64,000 bases of DNA. Source: Marinifilum fragile JCM 15579. GTDB taxonomy: Bacteria; Bacteroidota; Bacteroidia; Bacteroidales; Marinifilaceae. Made by a program: the position numbers and the translations under genes. The notes beneath the pieces were generated by a model. The model did not search any database. It saw only the letters and a list, made by a program, of their open reading frames with translations, and was not told where the DNA came from. The DNA is taken from NCBI RefSeq assembly GCF_001310955.1, contig NZ_BAZX01000018.1, forward strand, positions 24,816-88,815. Direction: 5' to 3'. Below, piece after piece: positions 34,222-43,827 of this stretch; the stretch's first letter is position 1, and each line of letters begins with the position of its first letter.

Positions 34222-35241
34222 ATGACGGAAATGAATCATATACATCAAATAATAGCAAAGTATTTTGCTGGAGAAATCTCTGAAGAAGAGATGGGCCAAT
34301 TAAGGGGGTGGCTTGAATCTTCAGCAGAAAACCAAAAGCTTTTTGATGATTTAAAACAAGGCTGGGAAGGACTTACTTTGCAAACTTCTTCAGAAGAAAA
34401 AAGTCGTGTTTTAAATAAAGTTAAGGGAAGAATTAAAGTTGAGCAGGCTGATGAAAGACCGGTTAGAAGATTGTTTGGTGCCAATTGGTATCGTGTAGCA
34501 GCTTCTGTATTAATCGCTGTATCTGTTGGAAGTCTTGCCTGGAATCAAATAAGTGAGCCATTTTCATGGATGAATACCATAGGCTACGAAGTAAGAGAAT
34601 GTGATGCAGGAAAGCAGACAGACTTTTTATTGGCTGATGGTTCTCACATATACATGAACGGTGATTCTCGTATGAAATTCAAATCTGATTTGGAAGGTAC
34701 GGAACGAAATGTATACATGGAGGGAGAAGCATTTTTCGATGTGGCAAGAGATGAGAGCAAACCTTTTGTGATAGATCTGGATGGAGCTGAGGTGAAAGTT
34801 TTGGGAACCTCTTTTAATGTAAAAGCATATCCCGAAGATGATTGCATGGAGACTTCGGTTATTACCGGAAAAGTAGCTTTTACTCATAGCCACAAAGGAG
34901 AAGAGGAAGGTTTTCATCTGGTACCTGGACAAAAAGGTGTGATCAACCACAACGAGGAGTCAATGGATAGATTTCAAGTGGATAATCAGCTTGATATTGC
35001 CTGGATGAAACGAGGCTTACTCTTTGTAAATACACCTTTGTCTGAATTGACAAAGACATTATACAGAACCTATGGTGTAAAATTTAAACTGACGGATGGT
35101 AGTCTGAAGGATTTGAAAATTACAGCCAGCTTTGAAAATGAAAAATTAGAAGAAATTATGAAGATTCTTGAAATGACCAATGAATTCTCTTATAAAATTG
35201 AGAAGGATAGGGTTGTTATCGGGAATAAAAACGAGTTCTAA
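34222..35241 (+). CDS. FecR-type anti-sigma factor (block C)
   Basis: This 339-residue protein starts MTEMNHIHQI (a second ATG three codons later is equally possible). The cytoplasmic part spans 1-85, a single membrane helix about 90-106, the FecR domain about 130-235 (KQTDFLLADGSHIYMN and LGTSFNVKAY), and DUF4974 about 265-337 (PLSELTKTLYRTYGVKFKL). It is shorter than the FecR of blocks A and B because the linker after the membrane helix is reduced. It pairs with the ECF factor at 33581 and the SusC at 35382. Confidence 0.92.
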   Translation: MTEMNHIHQIIAKYFAGEISEEEMGQLRGWLESSAENQKLFDDLKQGWEGLTLQTSSEEKSRVLNKVKGRIKVEQADERPVRRLFGANWYRVAASVLIAVSVGSLAWNQISEPFSWMNTIGYEVRECDAGKQTDFLLADGSHIYMNGDSRMKFKSDLEGTERNVYMEGEAFFDVARDESKPFVIDLDGAEVKVLGTSFNVKAYPEDDCMETSVITGKVAFTHSHKGEEEGFHLVPGQKGVINHNEESMDRFQVDNQLDIAWMKRGLLFVNTPLSELTKTLYRTYGVKFKLTDGSLKDLKITASFENEKLEEIMKILEMTNEFSYKIEKDRVVIGNKNEF

Positions 35242-35270
35242 TCTTGCAGGAGGAGTCCTGGTTAGTACTC

Positions 35271-35308
35271 AAAAAAAATACCAAAGAGTGGCAGCTCTCC
35301 GGTATTTT
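35271..35308 (-). terminator. Intrinsic terminator facing antisense in the susC leader (block C)
   Basis: AAAATACC (35275-35282) pairs with GGTATTTT (35301-35308), with an inner AGAG/CTCT stem. Eight A on the forward side mean the T-tract follows on the reverse strand. A fitting reverse promoter lies at 35390-35422 (TTTG, 21 bases, TAATTTTG), which would make an antisense RNA of about 110 bases. Confidence 0.65.
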
Positions 35309-35381
35309 AACTAACATGTAGTAAATTTACTTGTCAAGTAAAAAACTAATCGAAATAGCAGGAGCTATTTCAGCTAGCATT

Positions 35382-38300
35382 ATGTACGACAAAATTAGGA
35401 AAAAATATTCATTTGCAGCAAACAAAAATTTAAATGTTTGTAATTCATCCCTTTTTAAGAATGGATGTAAAGAGCTAATGAAGTTATTTTTAAGTCTGAT
35501 TTTTGTCCATTTTTCTTTCCTTTCATTTTCACAAGCTCAGGAAATATCTACTTCCAGGCTTACTCAGGGGATGAGCTTGGAAGATTTCATTTTGGAAATT
35601 CAAGCGCAAACAGATTTCACTTTTGTATACAATCCGGAAATAATTGAAGGAATAGCTATTACCATTCCGTCGGAGGAGAGAGTAAGTTTGCAAGAGATAC
35701 TCGGAATGGTTTTGAGTCCGCTTGGCTTCACTTTTATTCTCTACCGTGATAAAATCATATTAAAGAAGATGGACGGGCCAATACCCATGTTGCAATTAAA
35801 AGCTTCCAATAAGATTGATGCTGCCAGATTGGTTCGTATGGGGAAGATGGTTGTGGGTAGAATTCTGTGTGATGAGGATAGTCAGCCAATTGTTGGTGCC
35901 TCTATTCGAGTGAAAAATGAATTTAAGGGTACCGCAAGCGATAAGGATGGTTACTATAGTATAAAATGTTTTGTGGGTGATACCATTGTTGTATCTGCCA
36001 TAGGTTTTGTGCGCAGTGAAAACATCGTCGGTCTCAAAATGATTGAAGATATTAGGCTCAATACAAATGTGATAAACTTACAAGAGGTAAACATTGTTGG
36101 ATATGGAGAAGAGGCGAAAGAGGAAAAAACTGGAGCTATAAGTACCCTTTCTGCATCAATGACTGGTGAAATTCCGAATGATTTTGATGAGATATTGGCT
36201 GGCACCGCAAGTGGTGTGTGGATGCAAAAAAACTCTGGAGTTCCAGGTGGAGCTTCAACCATAGCCATCAGAGGAGTTACTTCCTTGCAACCTGATGCCA
36301 ATAGTCCTTTAATTGTTGTAGATGGCGTTCCTCTTTTTAATACAGAGGAAAGTTTGAATCAGATTAATATTTTATCCTCTTCGGGGATTCCGCTTTTGGG
36401 TTTGGCTGATAACTACGTTTTTAACGATCTTCGAGAATCCAATTATTTTCAAAAGAATGGCTTAAACATGATCAACACCGAGGATATTGAATCCATTAGT
36501 GTGTTGAAAGATGCTTACTCTACTTCGATCTATGGATCCAGAGGTGCTGCGGGTGTTATTTTAATTACAACAAAGCAGCCAAGGAAATTTGGACTGAAAG
36601 TAAACCTTTTGATGGAAGCTGGTGTATCCAAACCTGTTGGAAAACCGAACCTGATGAATGGTGAAGAATATGCTCAATTCTATTCCAACTATTACAGTCA
36701 GTTAAAGAAGAGAGAGGTAATTTTTCCAGCCAGCACAAATACCAATTGGTATGATAAGGTGGTGAGAAATGCCAAAAGTAATAAGCTGGCCTTCTCTATT
36801 CAGAATAAAAAGCACAATGGATACCTGTATTTTAGCTTCTCACATTTAAATCAGGAGGCTTATATAAAAGGTGCCGATTTTAAAAGATATACCGGAAGGT
36901 TCAATTTCAAACAAAACATCAACAAACATTTAAAATTAGGAGCTAACATTTCAATGACATCTGAGAAAAACAATTCTCTTTTGGCTCCTAAAATATATCG
37001 CGACGCCATCCTTAAGGCTCCCAATCTTAGTGTGTACGATGAAAGAGGGGATTATAATTTTTCAACGGAAAACAATCCATTTGGAATATATACGGAGAAC
37101 CCTGTGGCAATGGCGCTAAACGATAAGGGGGAAGCTTTGGATAACTATGTGATTTCAAATATCTATGCTGATGTTAAACTCACGGATTGGCTTTCTTATA
37201 AGTTAGATTTGGGAATTAATTTCATAGAGACCGATGCTTTTGCTTCCTATAGAAATAGTGATTCTCCTGATAAAAAAATTACAATCGAAACAGATGGGTA
37301 TTCCAGAAAGTTTGTAATTGCCCATATGGTGAGCGGGCATAAATCATTTGGAGAACATGCTTTTAAGTTCGTGCTTGGGCAGAGTTTTGAGGAGTCAAGA
37401 CAAAAGGAGAAAGAACTGAACTATGAGAGTGCTTATCAAATAACCAATAGGAATGCATATAACCTTGTTGATTATTCCAGCGACAGAAGAAAGTATGCCT
37501 TGGCATCATGGTTCGGAAGGGTAAACTATAATTATAAGCAAAAGCTGTTTGCCGGATTGAGCTACCGTGTTGATGGATCTTCTCGATTTAGTAATGATAA
37601 TCGATATCAAATTTTTCCTGCATTTTCGGCAGGATGGATTGCTGTGAATCAAAGCGATGAGGAGTTAATTAACCACTTAAAGCTTCGTGCAAGCTTTGGA
37701 TATTCAGGAGTAGAGCAATCTACTTATACCTATGGTGCCTTGAGGACTTATGAAACGCATCAAAATGATTTAACCTATGGGAAGAAATCCATTTATACGG
37801 AAGCAAATGGTTCAAATCTGAATCTATCATGGGAGAAAACGGAAAATTTTGATTTTGGGGTGGACTTTAGTCTATTGAAAAACAAAGTGAATGCCTCGCT
37901 TGATTATTATTCCAAGAAGGTAAACAACTTGCTATTGTTCACCGATGTGCCTGCGGTTACAGGATATACAAAGCAGTGGATCAATGTTGGGGCCATGAAG
38001 AATACGGGTGTTGAGCTAACACTGGATTCCCGTTTAATAAACAGTACATTCAAATGGGACCTGTTTCTTACAGCTGCCTTCAATCGCAACGAAGTTTTGG
38101 AATTGAATCAAGCTGGATATGAGGTTTGGGGACAAGACCAGGCTTACAAATATTTTAAGGAAGGAAGGGAGGCAGCTCAGTTTTATCTATACGATTGGGC
38201 AGGAGTGAATCCGACTAATGGAAATCCGTTGTGGAAATATGCTGACGGTAGTCTAAGAGAGACTCCGCCAACCAATATGGAAAATAGAAAGACTTTTGGT

Positions 38301-38831
38301 TCCGGTATGCCTAAGTATTCAGGTGGAATTAGCAATGTGTTTTCTTTTAAAGGTGTGGAATTAAGTACTTATTTTGTCTTTGCTGAAGGTAAAAAATTAA
38401 TGAACGGTACCTCTGCGATTTTGCATACTTATACCACAACCGATGCTTACAATTTATCTAAAGATGTAGCAAACTACTGGCGTGAGAATGGGGATGTAAC
38501 GAATCAGCCGGCCTTATTCAATCCATCCATTACTAGCCAGAACAATTATACTACCAGTCGAACAAGTAGTCGTTTTTTCGAGGATGCATCTTTTCTTCGA
38601 ATGAAGAAACTTGTATTGGCTTATCATTTACCAAAGAAATTTGTGAATAATTTGAAACTTGAGGGAATGAAAGTATATGCCCAGGCAACAAATCTGTTCA
38701 CAATTACCGGATATTCTGGTGCTGATCCCGAAGTGAGTGCTTTTGGACCTTCATCATTATTGTCAGGTTACGATGAGGTAACCATGCCTCAAGCTAAAAC
38801 ATTTAGTTTGGGCCTAAGAATTAGTTTATAG
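35382..38831 (+). CDS. SusC-type TonB-dependent receptor with STN domain, no adjacent SusD (block C, first)
   Basis: About 1149 residues from ATG 35382 (MYDKIRKKYSF); an in-frame TTG 17 codons upstream is less likely. A signal segment at about 36-54 (LFLSLIFVHFSFLSFSQA) precedes an STN domain (about 60-130, LEDFILEIQAQTDFTFVY), a regulatory-like domain with a degenerate start (GRILCDEDSQPIVGAS, about 155-230), a plug (about 240-400, LIVVDGVPL and TSIYGSRGAAGVILI), and a barrel ending LGLRISL. Unlike blocks A and B, no susD follows. A Kelch lipoprotein and a second SusC come first. It likely signals to FecR and shares the downstream SusD, or works with the Kelch protein. Confidence 0.9.
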   Translation: MYDKIRKKYSFAANKNLNVCNSSLFKNGCKELMKLFLSLIFVHFSFLSFSQAQEISTSRLTQGMSLEDFILEIQAQTDFTFVYNPEIIEGIAITIPSEERVSLQEILGMVLSPLGFTFILYRDKIILKKMDGPIPMLQLKASNKIDAARLVRMGKMVVGRILCDEDSQPIVGASIRVKNEFKGTASDKDGYYSIKCFVGDTIVVSAIGFVRSENIVGLKMIEDIRLNTNVINLQEVNIVGYGEEAKEEKTGAISTLSASMTGEIPNDFDEILAGTASGVWMQKNSGVPGGASTIAIRGVTSLQPDANSPLIVVDGVPLFNTEESLNQINILSSSGIPLLGLADNYVFNDLRESNYFQKNGLNMINTEDIESISVLKDAYSTSIYGSRGAAGVILITTKQPRKFGLKVNLLMEAGVSKPVGKPNLMNGEEYAQFYSNYYSQLKKREVIFPASTNTNWYDKVVRNAKSNKLAFSIQNKKHNGYLYFSFSHLNQEAYIKGADFKRYTGRFNFKQNINKHLKLGANISMTSEKNNSLLAPKIYRDAILKAPNLSVYDERGDYNFSTENNPFGIYTENPVAMALNDKGEALDNYVISNIYADVKLTDWLSYKLDLGINFIETDAFASYRNSDSPDKKITIETDGYSRKFVIAHMVSGHKSFGEHAFKFVLGQSFEESRQKEKELNYESAYQITNRNAYNLVDYSSDRRKYALASWFGRVNYNYKQKLFAGLSYRVDGSSRFSNDNRYQIFPAFSAGWIAVNQSDEELINHLKLRASFGYSGVEQSTYTYGALRTYETHQNDLTYGKKSIYTEANGSNLNLSWEKTENFDFGVDFSLLKNKVNASLDYYSKKVNNLLLFTDVPAVTGYTKQWINVGAMKNTGVELTLDSRLINSTFKWDLFLTAAFNRNEVLELNQAGYEVWGQDQAYKYFKEGREAAQFYLYDWAGVNPTNGNPLWKYADGSLRETPPTNMENRKTFGSGMPKYSGGISNVFSFKGVELSTYFVFAEGKKLMNGTSAILHTYTTTDAYNLSKDVANYWRENGDVTNQPALFNPSITSQNNYTTSRTSSRFFEDASFLRMKKLVLAYHLPKKFVNNLKLEGMKVYAQATNLFTITGYSGADPEVSAFGPSSLLSGYDEVTMPQAKTFSLGLRISL
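35390..35422 (-). promoter_or_regulatory. Candidate antisense promoter inside the block C susC start
   Basis: Read on the reverse strand: TTTG (35422-35419), 21 bases, TAATTTTG (35397-35390). It points at the reverse terminator 35271-35308 about 80 bases away. The spacer is two bases longer than optimum. Confidence 0.4.
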
Positions 38832-39154
38832 AATAAAAATTGTCAAGTAAATAAATTAAAAAAGAATGTAGTAAATGAAAACCTTACGGCGTCTGGCAGG
38901 ACAATGTAAACCTTTCATTAATTAGTTACAAAACATCAGTCTGAATTAAAAATAATATCAACCATCTGGTTGGTAATGGGGGATGAAACATGCCTTTCTC
39001 TTTCAGGCAAATTCTTTTTAAGTAGATAGTAAATAGAATGATACAGATTGTTTGAGTGGTGCTTTGTCAAAAGGATCCATTGTCGAGGCTAAGCTCAAAT
39101 GGTCGAAGAATGTGTTTTGAATAAACTCAATTAATAACCTAAAATTAAAATTTT
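38832..39154. other. Intergenic region between SusC and Kelch genes
   Basis: It contains TTGTCAAGTAAA and ATGTAGTAAAT, short echoes of the leader sequence of the SusC gene upstream (35316-35345), which suggests the region arose by duplication. No terminator or promoter is clear. Confidence 0.4.
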
Positions 39155-40536
39155 ATGAAAGTTTTAAGAAACCCTTGGAGTGTAGTAATGCTGTTGTTTG
39201 CAATGGTATGTAGTGGAGCGTTAAGCTCATGTAGTGATGATGAAAAATTAAGTAACCTTACTGGTTTTTTATCTTTTGAATTTAATGAGGATATAATCAG
39301 CAATTATGATTTTGTGATTGGTGCTGATGGTACCATTACCAATGAGTCCGCATTGCCTTATGGATTCGACTGTTCTTCTTTACAGCCTGTATTTACTTCG
39401 GCACCTTTTTCAACTGTTTTGGTGAACGATGTTGAGCAGATAAGCGGTCAGTCTGAGCAGGATTTTTCTTCAGATGTAGTGTATAAGGTAGTTGCTGAAG
39501 ACGGTACAACAGCGAAAACTTATACTGTTAGAGTAAATGTAGCAACAGAGATTTCTGCATGGACAAAGCAAACAGCAGATGCTGGTTTCCCAAACTACGA
39601 TTATACCCATGCATTTAAAGTAGGTGGTAAGTATTTCATCTCTGGTGGAGAGTCAACAGATTATACTTATAGCTTGTATTCTTCTGAAGATGGTGCTATT
39701 TGGACTGTGGCTAATGATAATTTCTTAGCTGAAGGAGTTGGTGTTGGTTATGCGGCCGTAAAATACAATGACAACATCTTATTGATTGGTGGTCACACTT
39801 TAATGGATTGGTCTGACTGGAGTACTGGTCAAGCAAAAGCTTCTGTTTATTCTTCAGCTGATGGTGAAAACTGGACGGATGTCGCTGCAGAGACTGCTGC
39901 TGAGAACAAATTTTCTGCAAGAACTGAGCCTATGGTTGCCAACATGAATGGCGATTTGTACTTGGTAGGTGGTTCTACTTTGGCATATGGAAGTCCATCA
40001 GGTCCTATTAATGATGTATGGAAATCGGTTGATGGTGGTGTAAACTGGACTCAATTGGAAACCAACCTTGGTGATGATTTCACTCCTCGTTTTAGAGGTC
40101 AGTTATTGGTGTACAACAACGAATTGTACTTAATTGGTGGAGAGTCAAAATATCCAACTCAGTACAACAATGAAGTTATAAGTCAGCAGATGGTGCTACC
40201 TGGACAAAAGTTGAGGTGGCAACTCCATTTACTGCTCGTTCGCAGTTTGTTGCTTATGAGTATGCAGGAAGAATCTTTGTTGTAGGTGGTAAAGTGGTTA
40301 CTGGTGAAATGGATGGTAGCGCTCAGGTTGCTGAAGCTGCTAATGATACTTGGGTATCAGAAGATGGCGGTGTAAACTGGACACAAATGACTGAAGGTGT
40401 TATTGATTTTGAAGCAAGATATGGACATTCATTAATTCAGGATGGAAACAACCTAATGATTGTTGGTGGTAAAGGTGCAGCTGTTGACGGTGCAACTCCA
40501 GTATTGAAAGATGTTTGGACAGGAACTTTAAACTAA
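39155..40536 (+). pseudogene. DUF6242-like Kelch/beta-propeller lipoprotein, frameshifted
   Basis: The lipoprotein signal has lipobox LSSC (about Cys27). Residues about 35-130 match the DUF6242 N-terminal domain (FLSFEFNEDI, ESALPYGFDCSSL, VYKVVAEDGTTAKTYTVRV). The rest is a Kelch-like propeller with repeated units such as LYLVGG, SVDGGVNWTQLE and LMIVGG. Frame one leaves the pattern after YNNEV (about 40177) and stops at 40285. Frame two carries SADGATWTKVEVATPF to 40536. Adding one T in GTT near 40175-40177 gives NEVYKSADGATW and a 460-residue protein. Such lipoproteins occur beside SusC/D genes and probably bind ligand at the cell surface. It sits between two SusC genes. Confidence 0.85.
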
Positions 40537-40543
40537 GAATTAC

Positions 40544-40574
40544 TGAGAGTCTCGTCATTGAGATGAGACTCTCA
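40544..40574 (+). terminator. Hairpin after the Kelch gene
   Basis: TGAGAGTCTCGTC pairs with GATGAGACTCTCA (13 bp with one G-T pair, loop of five). There is no T-tract, so it is more likely a processing or stability hairpin that separates Kelch and SusC expression. Confidence 0.5.
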
Positions 40575-40657
40575 AATTAAACAACAAACATTAACTAACA
40601 ATTGGCAGATTGTTGGTTGTAAGCATGAAAATGGATGTTTGAATTCAATAGAGTGAA

Positions 40658-40678
40658 CACCTGAATAGTGATCAGGTG
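40658..40678 (+). other. Hairpin in the leader of the second block C SusC
   Basis: CACCTGA pairs with TCAGGTG around ATAGTGA. It has no T-tract on either strand, unlike the antisense terminators of the three STN-type SusC genes. GGAGGA follows at 40685-40690. Confidence 0.45.
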
Positions 40679-40705
40679 AAACTCGGAGGACATGTAGTAA
40701 AACTC

Positions 40706-43700
40706 ATGAATATGAACAAGATATTAGTCATGTTCTTGTCTTTTATGGTCTTGATGATTGGAACAAATGTACAAGCACAAACCTATAAGCCACAAGAACT
40801 AAAGGCAAAACATATAACTGGAACTGTATTGTGCAGTTCCGATCAATCGCCCGCAATTGGGGCAACAGTAATTGTAAAAGGGACCACCAATGGTGCCGCT
40901 GTCGATTTCGATGGTAAATTTTCAATTTACGCCAATGTAGGAGACATTCTTTTGATTTCTTCTATTGGCTTTATCTCTCAGGAAATAAAGATTACCGATA
41001 AATTACATTATCACATTGCACTGAAAACTGATAATGTATCATTAAAAGAGATTGCTGTAATCGGTTATGGCGTTCAGGAGCGTCGAGATTTAACAGGAGC
41101 AGTTACCTCTATTGATGTACAAGCGTTGGAACAGCCAGCTTTAAGTATCGATAATGCTTTGGCAGGACAGGTTGCAGGGGTTCAGATTAATTCCAGTAGT
41201 GGAACTCCTGGTAGTGCTACTGCCATTACCATTCGTGGTATTACCTCTTTGGCTTCAGATAATAACCCTCTTTTTATTATCGATGGGGTTCCTGTATATG
41301 GTGCCGGAGGTTATTCGTCTACCTCATTTCAGTCTGGTTCGGTAGCTGCTGTTTCAATCGGAGGAAATGGTGCCGCAGGGCAGATTAGTTCGAATTCCGA
41401 ATTTGAGCGTAATCCTTTGGCTAACTTGAATATGGATGATATTGAATCTATCGAGATCCTGAAGGATGCATACGCTACTGCGATTTACGGATCACGTGGT
41501 GCTGCCGGTGTAATTCTGATTACAACGAAAAAAGGGAAAAAAGGTGCTCCGAAAGTGGATTTCAATATTTCTACTTCCTTGGCTACTCCAGTTGGTGTTC
41601 CTGATGTGTTGAATGGCGATCAGTATGTTGATTTTTACAATGCCTATAAGGATAAGAACTTCAAGAAGGGGATCAACACTGATTGGACTGATGAAGCGAC
41701 ACGCATAGCTAAAACCTATAATGTTTCGGCCACGGTGTCAGCAGGAACTGAAAAAAGCAAATACTTCCTTTCCTTGTCCTATCTTGATCAGGACTCCTAT
41801 GTGATCAATAATGATTTTAAAAGATATACGGCCCGTATTAACTATGAGTATAAATCGAGTGAAAAGTTGAGATTCGGGAACAACGTTACCATTTCATATA
41901 CCGATAATAACTCTTTGAATTCAGGTCAGGTATATAGAAACTCACTGATAGCTGCTCCTAATGTAGCGATAAGAGATGAAAATGAGAATTATAACTTCAT
42001 CAATAGTAAAGGAAATTATTTCAACCCAATTGCAAAAGCGAAAGATGACATCAACTTTGTTCAGGATAAGCGTGTGATCGGAAATCTGTATGCGGAATAT
42101 AAAGCACTTTCATGGTTGACCTTGCGATCGGAGTTTGGCGTTGATTTTATGGCTTCGAAAGCTTATAACAGAAACCTGTCTTATGATGCTTCTCCAATTT
42201 TGGAAGGTGGGAGTGCAAGCCAAACCACCATTCAGAACATGAAATATGTGATCAACAATACTGCTACCATATACAAGGAGCTTGGTGAACATGTATTTAA
42301 TGGAGTTATTGGACAAAGTTTTGAAGCTTCCAAGGAAGATTACGTAAGAATATCGGCTTCTGATTTTCCAACCAATAATGTGCTTAGTATTGGTCAAGCT
42401 AATACAACCCATGTTGATGGAGCTTCTCTGCAGGAATGGGCTATGGTTTCCTTCTTTGCCAGAATGAACTATCGTTGGAAGGATAAATACCTGGCTGGTG
42501 TGACTTATCGTGTCGATGGTTCATCACGTTTTAATAAGAATGAGCGATATGTAGGCTTTCCTTCTTTTTCTGCAGGATGGAGAATCTCAAAAGAACAATT
42601 CATGGAAGCTTACACCTGGCTTGACGATATGAAATTAAGGGCAAGTCTTGGTTTTAGTGGTATTTCTGGTTCGGGTGGTTACTATGGACATCAGGGACAG
42701 TATGTTCAGAAAGATAACGCCAATATCTATGGAAAGAAGAACATCCTTGAAGTTGAACAGCCTAGTAATCCAGACTTGAAATGGGAAAAAACACAAACTT
42801 TGGACTTGGGGCTTGACATGAGTCTGTTTGGATCAAAAGTTCAGGTGTCATTCGATTATTATCAAAAGAAAAGTATCGATATGCTGATTCGTTCGTCTGT
42901 TCCTCTTTATACAGGATACAGTGGACAGCAGCAGAATCTGGTTGACATGACCAATAAGGGGTATGAAATTAGCCTAAGTACATTGAATGTTAACAAAGAA
43001 TTTAAATGGAGTACCAACCTGAACCTGGCGCGCAATACAAATGAAGTAACCAAACTGAATTTAGATGGTTATGTAGCAGGAGGTCCCGAAATTGGTTATG
43101 CCTATTATAAAGTTGGAGAATCGGCGACAGCATGGTTCCTTTACGATTGGCATTCTGTTGATCCATTAACAGGAAACCCGCTTTGGAGTTATGCTGACGG
43201 TACTATCAGTACTTTGGCTCCTGAAAAATACGCAAGAGAAAACAGTGATGTAGAGAATTACGAGAACAAGTTTGTGATGGGGGATAGATTGCCTGAAATC
43301 ACTGGGGGGATCACCAACGTATTTTCCTATAAGAACTTTGAATTGAACACCCTTCTTTCCTTTTCTTATGGTGGAAAAATCATGAATGGAAGTAGGGCTG
43401 AGCTACTGACTTATTCAGATGATAAGTATCAGAACCTAAGTACTGATATTTTGGATGAATGGATTATTGCTGGTCATCAAACCGACATTCCTAAAAAGAA
43501 TAACCTTTCAAATACAGGAAAAGGCATTGATTATACTGTGAGTCGTCAGACAGATCGATTCCTGGAAGATGGATCCTTTGTTCGTTTGAAAAACGTATCT
43601 CTTTCCTATCGATTCAATCCTGAGCGTATCAGTCGCTTTGGCTTAAGAAGTTTGGTTCTGTATGTAAAAGGATCTAACTTAGCTACCTGGACAAAGTATT

Positions 43701-43819
43701 CGGGACCAGATCCGGAAGTGAGTAGTTTTGGTTCTTCTGCGGTATATGCCGGCAATGATGAGCTAACCATACCTCAGCAGAAATCAATTCAGATAGGAAT
43801 AAAAGTTGGGCTAAAATAG
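40706..43819 (+). CDS. SusC-type TonB-dependent receptor without STN domain (block C, second)
   Basis: About 1037 residues starting MNMNKILVMF (ATG 40706 or 40712). The open frame extends to a GTG at 40676 through a hairpin, which I reject as start. A signal segment precedes the regulatory-like domain (about 30-110; ITGTVLCSSDQSPAIGATVI), the plug (about 115-285; LFIIDGVPVYG and TAIYGSRGAAGVILI) and a barrel ending IGIKVGLK. It has no STN domain, so it cannot signal to FecR the way the first SusC can. Long stretches of plug and barrel resemble the first block C receptor, pointing to tandem duplication. SusD follows after 8 bases, so this is the receptor that forms the SusC-SusD complex. Confidence 0.92.
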   Translation: MNMNKILVMFLSFMVLMIGTNVQAQTYKPQELKAKHITGTVLCSSDQSPAIGATVIVKGTTNGAAVDFDGKFSIYANVGDILLISSIGFISQEIKITDKLHYHIALKTDNVSLKEIAVIGYGVQERRDLTGAVTSIDVQALEQPALSIDNALAGQVAGVQINSSSGTPGSATAITIRGITSLASDNNPLFIIDGVPVYGAGGYSSTSFQSGSVAAVSIGGNGAAGQISSNSEFERNPLANLNMDDIESIEILKDAYATAIYGSRGAAGVILITTKKGKKGAPKVDFNISTSLATPVGVPDVLNGDQYVDFYNAYKDKNFKKGINTDWTDEATRIAKTYNVSATVSAGTEKSKYFLSLSYLDQDSYVINNDFKRYTARINYEYKSSEKLRFGNNVTISYTDNNSLNSGQVYRNSLIAAPNVAIRDENENYNFINSKGNYFNPIAKAKDDINFVQDKRVIGNLYAEYKALSWLTLRSEFGVDFMASKAYNRNLSYDASPILEGGSASQTTIQNMKYVINNTATIYKELGEHVFNGVIGQSFEASKEDYVRISASDFPTNNVLSIGQANTTHVDGASLQEWAMVSFFARMNYRWKDKYLAGVTYRVDGSSRFNKNERYVGFPSFSAGWRISKEQFMEAYTWLDDMKLRASLGFSGISGSGGYYGHQGQYVQKDNANIYGKKNILEVEQPSNPDLKWEKTQTLDLGLDMSLFGSKVQVSFDYYQKKSIDMLIRSSVPLYTGYSGQQQNLVDMTNKGYEISLSTLNVNKEFKWSTNLNLARNTNEVTKLNLDGYVAGGPEIGYAYYKVGESATAWFLYDWHSVDPLTGNPLWSYADGTISTLAPEKYARENSDVENYENKFVMGDRLPEITGGITNVFSYKNFELNTLLSFSYGGKIMNGSRAELLTYSDDKYQNLSTDILDEWIIAGHQTDIPKKNNLSNTGKGIDYTVSRQTDRFLEDGSFVRLKNVSLSYRFNPERISRFGLRSLVLYVKGSNLATWTKYSGPDPEVSSFGSSAVYAGNDELTIPQQKSIQIGIKVGLK

Positions 43820-43827
43820 TAAGAGAC

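Noticed and set aside
40676..40705. GTG start of the second block C SusC
   Set aside because: The extension runs out of a hairpin and adds residues before a complete signal peptide; ATG 40706 fits better.
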